NCBI GenBank assembly: GCA_029204225.1
Contig: CM055092.1
Location: 99,325,460-99,389,459 of the forward strand
Direction of reading: 5' to 3'
Length of the DNA stretch: 64,000 bases
Origin: Diphasiastrum complanatum
Lineage: Eukaryota; Streptophyta; Lycopodiopsida; Lycopodiales; Lycopodiaceae
The notes below the pieces were generated by a model. That model searched no databases. It had not been told where the DNA came from and was given only the letters and a program-made list of their open reading frames with translations. Within the stretch, counting starts at the first letter, position 1. Each line of letters opens with the position of its first letter. The position numbers and the translations under genes are program-made. Of this stretch, positions 58,028 to 64,000 are shown piece after piece.

Positions 58028-61000
58028 ATCCAGTCCACAATCCACAACCACACATAAGTGGGGAAGGGCAGGATCATGAATGCATCACTCAAGAAACAAG
58101 CATGATCAAGGAGCTCAATTAATGACCAAACTCGTGAAGGCTCTTCTCATTTCAGCATGGAGTAGATACAATACACAAAAAGCTCCTCTTCACAAAGAGA
58201 GAGTCTCTTAAATAAGCAAGAGAACTCCTTAGGTGGCATCATAGTGGAATTTTCACATTTCACAAATTACAAGTGAAATGATGCTCTCCACTAGTGGTCA
58301 CCATCAAAAGGTGGCTCACTCTACTTTCTTTAAGAGGGGTCTATTTGCATTTATTACACTAGCCTAAAAATAGTAGTTCCTACATGGTCATTCCATGTTT
58401 CGGGATTTACCACGAGGCTTACACTATTCTTGCTTGTCATTCCTAACTAGCATTTCTCGGCTCTTATACTCGGCTCTCAGTCTTCATTAGTCTCGTCTTC
58501 TCAGGGACCTCCTCAGTCTAAGGTGAGAGGTGCTCTTGAGTTGCTCTGTCTGAGTATCTTGGGGATTTATCAAAATCAGCCAATATCATCTCACCCCTAA
58601 TGTGTTGCAGGACCCACTGCAACTCATATTGGATGATGTCGTTCCACTTCCACATTGGCATCTTCGATCGACACTTGGAAAAGCGTAGATCCTCGTTCGC
58701 TTACATAAAATCAAGTGCTTCTTGTCGCCAGTCTTTATCACAAAATTTGTATTTCACAAATTTCCGCAGTTGGATCAAAATGTTTTATTGCTATAGGTGG
58801 TTGACATTCTCAAAATTGGAGAGCTCTCAGCAGCTTTACAACTTGCAAGCTCGAGTGCTTTCCATGTGATTCTTTGTTTTGTCACTTGTATCTGCCATTG
58901 ACGATTTTATCTTTGGCTTTTTGGCAGGTTCTAACATTTGGGAGGTCTGTATCTTCCATTTGCTTGTGGGTGTTTCCATGGTTCTTCTCTCAGTTGAAGT
59001 TCCAGTCTCAAGGAAAACCTTTGATTTGCAGGTTACACAAACTTCGATTATCAGTCTCAAGGGGATGGACTCATCATAAAAAATTGGTGATAGGAATAGA
59101 TTTGGGTGGATGGTTTGGTAATGGTAAGGAAACATGATGAAGGCTTGGTCGAAGGTTGAAAGAACAGATAGTTCTACAGTTGCAGCCTTGGAACCTTGCA
59201 ATGTCGAGCTTTGACCACCACTTGCTGGGTCCATTACTTTTGGATCTCTTTGGGCTTCATAGGAGGGGATTCAACTATAATTGCTGCAAAGAGTTTCTTT
59301 TGATCAAGATTGATCTTACTTATCTATTGTTTAAGATTTGTCCTTTTCTCCTCACCTTCTTTGCTTATTTTCTTTATGTCTTCTAGCTACTTCACCTACT
59401 TCTCAGATCTGCATTTGACTGATCAACCATTGTAGGTGGTCTCCGTAGGACACAATGATCTATCAGCTGCTTCAGTAAGTATAAAAAATTGGGAATTTTT
59501 CAGAAGAATAGTGAAATGATGATAAACAAACAGATGGAAGGTAGGGTGGAGGTGGTGTCATCTGTAGATGGTGTGAACGATAGGCATGAGAATGGGCGCA
59601 TAAGTATGGCAAGAAATCGATTGAAGGAGAATGATTTTCCAATGCTTGTGTTTCTCTTTCTGAAGGATCCTCATTGTGACTGGCGTACTTCTTCTGATTG
59701 AGTCTCTTTGAATTGCCCATCTGTCTTTTTAGCCTTGTCTTTTTCATATTTGACTTGTGACCTTGGCTGTCGATCTTGTTGTTGCTGGCAGCGTAACTGC
59801 CCTAGTGGATCCAAGCAGATCCAACCCCCCCCCTCCCCCCCTCCCCGCCCCCCCAAGATCTGTTGGTGGGGATGTTGTTAGTGGTAACTGTGCATGCTCA
59901 AGATTGGATCGGTGTGTTTAACACGTAATTGAAAACACGTTGAACATGTGACTGGACTAAAGATTGAACAAATTTTAACTAAATTTGTTTCGATCTTGCT
60001 GAAGTTGACTCAAAGATTAATATGGCAATGAGATGTAGCAATCAACTCTAGCTTGACATGGGTTTCTCATATTTTTCGAAAATCCTAAGCTGCTGTACAA
60101 GGGGATCTGAAGATGGATAGATGAATGAAAATGTGTTTTGGTGATGCACTACAGAATACTCTCGTGCAGTATCTATTCCTCATGCAAAAATCAATCAACA
60201 CAAAATAGGTGAAGAGAAACAATGAAATAAACAAATGTTATAGAGTGAGAACTGTATGGCACATGTCGAACAAAACTTGCATTTATCAATATTGATAATC
60301 TACCTAAGTGAGCATGCAAGAGAGTGATAGGCAGGTGAGTCTTGAGAAGGCCACTAAGTCTGAGGAGGTAGCACTATCAATGTTTAGCGACCAACTTCTG
60401 AAAAATATAGTACTAAGAACCATAAATGGATCTTTGAATGATCCACAAGGTTGATTGTGTGCTTGTTAAACAATCTATCAGAAACTAGTCATCAGAAACA
60501 AGATCTAGTTTAGCAGCTTGATAGAAAAGTAAAGACAATCAGAGCATTGATCAAAAACTATAATCCAGCTCCACACATGTGGAAACAAGACTATAGTACG
60601 GCCTGTTGGCAGTATTTAGAATGTTTCGAAGTTGGGTTTCATTGGAATCAAAAGTAATCACCATACAATGAGAGGAAACTCAAGTTTCTCCTTCAGGCTC
60701 CAACTAGTTTCTATCTTCTCACTATGGAAAATGACAATTGCAATATTTCATTGTTTGTAGAGTAAGGAGATTTACTCTCACATGCCCTTGTCAAAACAAG
60801 ACAGGGTTGGTGATACTAAAATCTACCATCATTGATAGCAGATGTTGTAAGATATAGCTTGAGATGCAGGTATGGTTGAGGTACTTTGTCCTGAGTACCT
60901 CTCTGAACAAGATATTCAGAACCAAATCTCTATCTTGATTTTTGAATCCTAGATTTATTGTGTATTGGCACATTAGAAATCTTATCAGCATGTGGAAAGA

Positions 61001-61190
61001 CAAGTAGATTTGAAGTCGTATAAGGGGAGAAAAACTGTCAATTCTCTATGGAGGTTGCTAGTGGTTGGATAAACTGTCATTTCATAATGTCTTTTTGCAT
61101 TATGGAGCTAGTGTATTGTGCAGTATTGTAGAAGTTTACAAGAAACTTCTCGCTTGAGCAGCAAGGTTAACTGTTGGCTGCTATGGTGCT
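58028..61190. other. Unidentified DNA, no supported gene
   Basis: Open frames of 60-132 codons occur on both strands (for example minus 58,836-59,234, with Thr/Lys-rich composition) but none shows a known domain or exon borders. A phrase of 18-30 bp recurs in no obvious pattern. The DNA is unlike the cassette copies and could be an old element or intergenic. Confidence 0.4.
59825..59854. repeat. C-run, potential G-quadruplex on the minus strand
   Basis: Four blocks of C (9, 7, 4, 7 or so) separated by single T or G bases. The minus strand has four G-runs of at least four, enough for a G-quadruplex; it is also a likely place for sequencing-length errors. Confidence 0.7.
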
Positions 61191-62080
61191 CATGTGGTTG
61201 TCATGAGGATCCTATTGTGATTCATAACTGACGTGACGAGTAGGTAGGATCTTAGTTGGTTATTTCCGATAGTCTTTGAAACTGTGTTTTCTGACACAAT
61301 CGGGACACTCAGCATGGTACTTGGTCTTGACTGAACAATCAACCATGAAGTGGCTGGTTTTTCCATAGATGAAACACCCATTGTTCAATGGCCCTTGTAT
61401 AACGGCATAGCCATCTTGTATGGCTAATGGTTCTAGACTTTCAGATGGATATTCGGGATAAGTCAAGGAATGTCTAGACTGTGATGGTTGTTCTTTATAT
61501 TGTTGGATTGTATGTGTGTGGATAGGCTGATATGAAGGACAAGCATCAGTAGGATGCGTAGCCCTGAAGTGTGGGCACCATATTGGTTTTCATCTATAAG
61601 GTACCTATGAAGTGTTTGGCTGACCAGGCATACTGCTTTGGATAGACTTTAGGGTAGTTTGAAACTCATTGGTGAGTTTTTCCATTTGTAGTTGGTGTTT
61701 CTTATTAAGCAACTCCAACTGGGATTTCCAAAGTTGATAACCAATCACGTGATTTAGCGATCATGGTCATAAAAAATAGTTGGACCATAGCAGCGGGAGA
61801 TGTTTCACCATACACATCACATGCATTCTCAAAGATTTGCAAAAATCGTTGAGGGTCCAAACTACCAGTCAAACTTTGGTAGATCTAGCTTGGGTGTACA
61901 TTTCTCAAGATGAGCACTGTGGGTAGCAGAAGCACCATTAATGCTGGTTTTTGTCCTGTGAGGATTCAGCAGCATAAAAATGGGGACATGTGCATGAGGA
62001 CTCAGCTCTATCAGGTTCTTGTTCCTCGAATGGTTTGTGCATGGCTCTTGGAGTTGGGACCATATTTGGTAGAACATATG
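61191..62080 (-). pseudogene. Another Ty3/gypsy gag remnant
   Basis: Minus strand: K-L-D-L-P-K-F-D, then in a shifted frame LDPQRFLQIFENACDVYGET and F-F-M-T-M-I-A-K-S-R-D-W-L (about 61,870-61,745), a gag domain related to but distinct from that of copies B and C. A degenerate CCHC knuckle (C-F-I-Y-G-K-T-S-H-F-M-V-D-C, second Cys now Tyr) lies at about 61,380. Stops are frequent; no protease or RT follows. Confidence 0.7.
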
Positions 62081-62399
62081 ATGTCAGATTTGATCAACTG
62101 TAGGGGACCTTACCTCGTAAGGATAATCTCCTGGGATTTTAGGATATTTTTGTTGGTCCATTGGGTACTAGTGTGTTTATTTTGTATTGTGTATGTGTTT
62201 CTGGTTGTTTTTAGATTTTTGTTTTTTTTTTTTGGTTTTGTTTTTTTTCTTTTTTTGGTGTGGTCTGATTTTTGGTGTTTTTGGTGTTTTTTTTTGGATT
62301 TGTTAAGGGTTTGTAAGGAAGGCAATGGGAGACCTTAGTATGAAAAGGGCTTCTAATGGTATGGGTTTTATTTTTTTGGAAATTTTTGTGGTGTCAGAT
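62081..62399. other. T-rich spacer without a gene
   Basis: Contains long TTTTTGG-type runs (62,205-62,300). The antisense Lys-rich open frame is a product of this bias. Confidence 0.5.
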
Positions 62400-63480
62400 G
62401 CAAAAATGTGGGATGCAAATGGAATGCAATGTTGGATTCAAGTTGTTGGATGTAGCGTTGGAATGCAACGTCAGATGCAAAAATGTGGGATGCAAATGGA
62501 ATGCAATGTCAGATTCAAGTTGTTGGATGTAGCATTGGAATGCAACGTCAGATGCAACATTGGGTTTAAGATCGTCAGATGCAAGATCATTTATGCTGCA
62601 TCTTCATTATAGTGTAGGTGTGGTCTATTTCGGTGGTAATGGACTGCGGGTGCAGTGGCAATGTGATGTTATGCCATTGGGATGTAGTGCAAGGGCGGAA
62701 TGCGGTGCAAGGACGGTCGGATGCAGTGCAAGGTCAGGATGTTGTGCAAGGGCAGTCGAAAAGTAGTGTTAGGGCGGTCAGAATGCGGTGGCTACGGTTC
62801 AAGGGCGAAATGTGGTCTGTTTGTGGTGGGATGCAGTCGCTACGATTCAAGGGCAGGGTGTAGTTGGGGTGCGGTCTGCTGTGGGTGTAATTCGGTGGGA
62901 GTGCAGTCGTAATGTGAGGCAAGTGTGGTTGTAATGTGATGTTTGCGGTTGAATGTGGCCTGAGTGCAGTCGTAAGGTGGTGCAAGTGTGGTCGTGATGT
63001 TTGCTGTTGAATGCGGCCCTGAGTGCAGTCGTTAAGGTGGTGTGAGTGCGGTCGTGATGTTTACAGTTGAATGCAGCCTGAGTGCATTCATACAGGTAGT
63101 GCGAGTGCGGTTGTGATGTTTGCGGTTGAATGCGGCCTGAGTGCAGTTGTAAGGCTTGTGCGAGTGCGGTCATGTTGTTTGCGGTTGAGTGCATTCGTAA
63201 GGGCTGTGCGAGGTGGTCGTGATGTTTGCAATTGAATGTGGCCTGAGTGCAGTCATAAGGTGGTTTGAGTGTGATCGTGATGTTTGCGGTTTGAATGTAG
63301 CTTCAGTGCAGTCGTAAGGTGGTGCGAGTGTGTTCATGATATTTGCGGCTGAATGTGGCCTGAGTGCAGTCATAAGGCATGCGAGTGTTGTCATGATGTT
63401 CGAGGTTGAATGCGTCCTGAGTGAAGTCGTAAGGGTGTACGAGTACGGTCATGATGTTTGTGGTGAATGCGGCCTGAATT
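62400..63480. repeat. G-rich minisatellites, 81-bp and ~58-bp units
   Basis: At 62,400-62,565 an 81-bp unit (GATGCAAAAATGTGGGATGC start) occurs twice. From about 62,890 to 63,475 some ten imperfect units of about 55-60 bp follow, with the phrase GAATGCGGCCTGAGTGCAGT and GTCGTGATGTTTGCGG. The bias towards G and T on the plus strand is strong. The antisense His/Thr-rich open frames are repeat translations. Confidence 0.9.
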
Positions 63481-63486
63481 TCCTAG

Positions 63487-63668
63487 ATTCGTCAACAATA
63501 GTGCAGCCTTGTCTATCGAATTCGACTCTCTGACCTGAAGCTGTTGATTTTGCTAACTAAGAAGCAAGTTTTTGGTCAGATTTGGAATGAGAAGAACATT
63601 GGACAAAAACATTACATCACCTTTCGGGAATTTGATTCTGACTGTTCCCTTCACCCGCAATGGAATGA
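63487..63668 (-). pseudogene. Copia protease fragment inside the minisatellite region
   Basis: About 180 bp closely matching 10,427-10,607, i.e. the end of the copia protease region (K-F-x-K-G-D-V-M-F-L-S-N-V-L-x-I-P-N). It is bounded on both sides by minisatellite DNA. Confidence 0.8.
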
Positions 63669-64000
63669 GTTTGTGTGTGGATGAATGCGGTTTATTTGCA
63701 ACTACGTATGAATGTGGTTTTTTTGCGACTTCAGATCAATGCGGTCTGTTTGCGATTCAAGGGTAGATGTGGCCTATTTGCGGTGGAATGCGATAGTTGG
63801 AGGCTGGTTGCAGTTGCCTATGATTTGTGGTGGTGCAGTTGGGCGGTTTGTGTGGATCGTCAGATATGACTCCGAACAACGTCTGATATAGATCGTCGAT
63901 TCAAGCTATTGGATGTACCATTGATCAAAAAATATAAATGGGATGCAGATGGGTGTCGGATGAAAACAGGTGGTAGAGGCATTAAAGGCAAACAGAGTCA
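63669..64000. repeat. Minisatellite continuation and window end
   Basis: Short GAATGCGGTYTRTTTGCGA-type units to about 63,800, then unassigned DNA to the window end. Confidence 0.6.

Noticed and set aside
58836..59234. A 132-codon minus-strand frame as a gene
   Set aside because: No domain, no splice context and no conserved partner; composition is unremarkable for chance.
62734..63394. Antisense His/Thr-rich frames
   Set aside because: Translations of the 58-bp repeat.

Overview
The window looks like nuclear DNA of a land plant, from a repeat-dense, AT-rich, gene-poor region. The reasons are: Ty1/copia elements with an initiator-Met-tRNA primer site (TGGTATCAGAGC type), Ty3/gypsy elements with a TGGCTCCGTTGTCGGGGA-type primer site, CACTA transposase pieces with plant-type domains, an intron-split plant-type acireductone dioxygenase gene, and plant-like splice and start contexts. 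The exact lineage cannot be read from the sequence. No bacterial operon, CRISPR array or rRNA gene was seen.

Layout. 1-5.3 kb: a copia protease fragment cut by a miniature LTR element carrying a tRNA-like sequence, a decayed CACTA transposase, and a 210-bp TA palindrome. 5.3-9.4 kb: block L, a second copy of 55.3-58.0 kb (gypsy integrase tail plus antisense copia), split by a G-rich minisatellite. 9.6-13.1 kb: two antisense copia remnants. 13.1-19.2 kb: copy A of a chimeric cassette, inverted relative to copy B (22.7-29.4 kb) and copy C (46.4-55.6 kb). The cassette order, read as in B and C, is: GGTCGAGAT minisatellite, truncated gypsy LTR, copia RT/RNase H tail, an unidentified gene on the opposite strand, gypsy LTR, primer site, gypsy gag (then RNase H and integrase). 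19.2-22.7 kb and 36.0-46.4 kb: an antisense 262-bp LTR, decayed copia pol and acireductone dioxygenase (ARD) gene copies. In the second stretch a 2,078-bp unit is amplified in tandem (36,023-43,816). 29.4-36.0 kb: a CACTA N-terminal fragment, a gypsy LTR end, a decayed unidentified multidomain gene and a copia gag-protease-integrase. 58-64 kb: unidentified DNA, a gypsy gag remnant and a second G-rich minisatellite enclosing a copia fragment.

How it fits together. Almost every coding stretch is a broken mobile-element gene. The three gypsy copies share premature stops, and A and C share one RT deletion, so an already dead composite seems to have been copied by segmental duplication and inversion, followed by recent tandem amplification. 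Three stretches are not standard element genes. One is the two-exon unidentified gene in the cassette, least damaged in copy A (15,625-16,910). One is the ARD gene, whose two copies are broken in different ways. The last is the unidentified gene at 30.5-33.3 kb.
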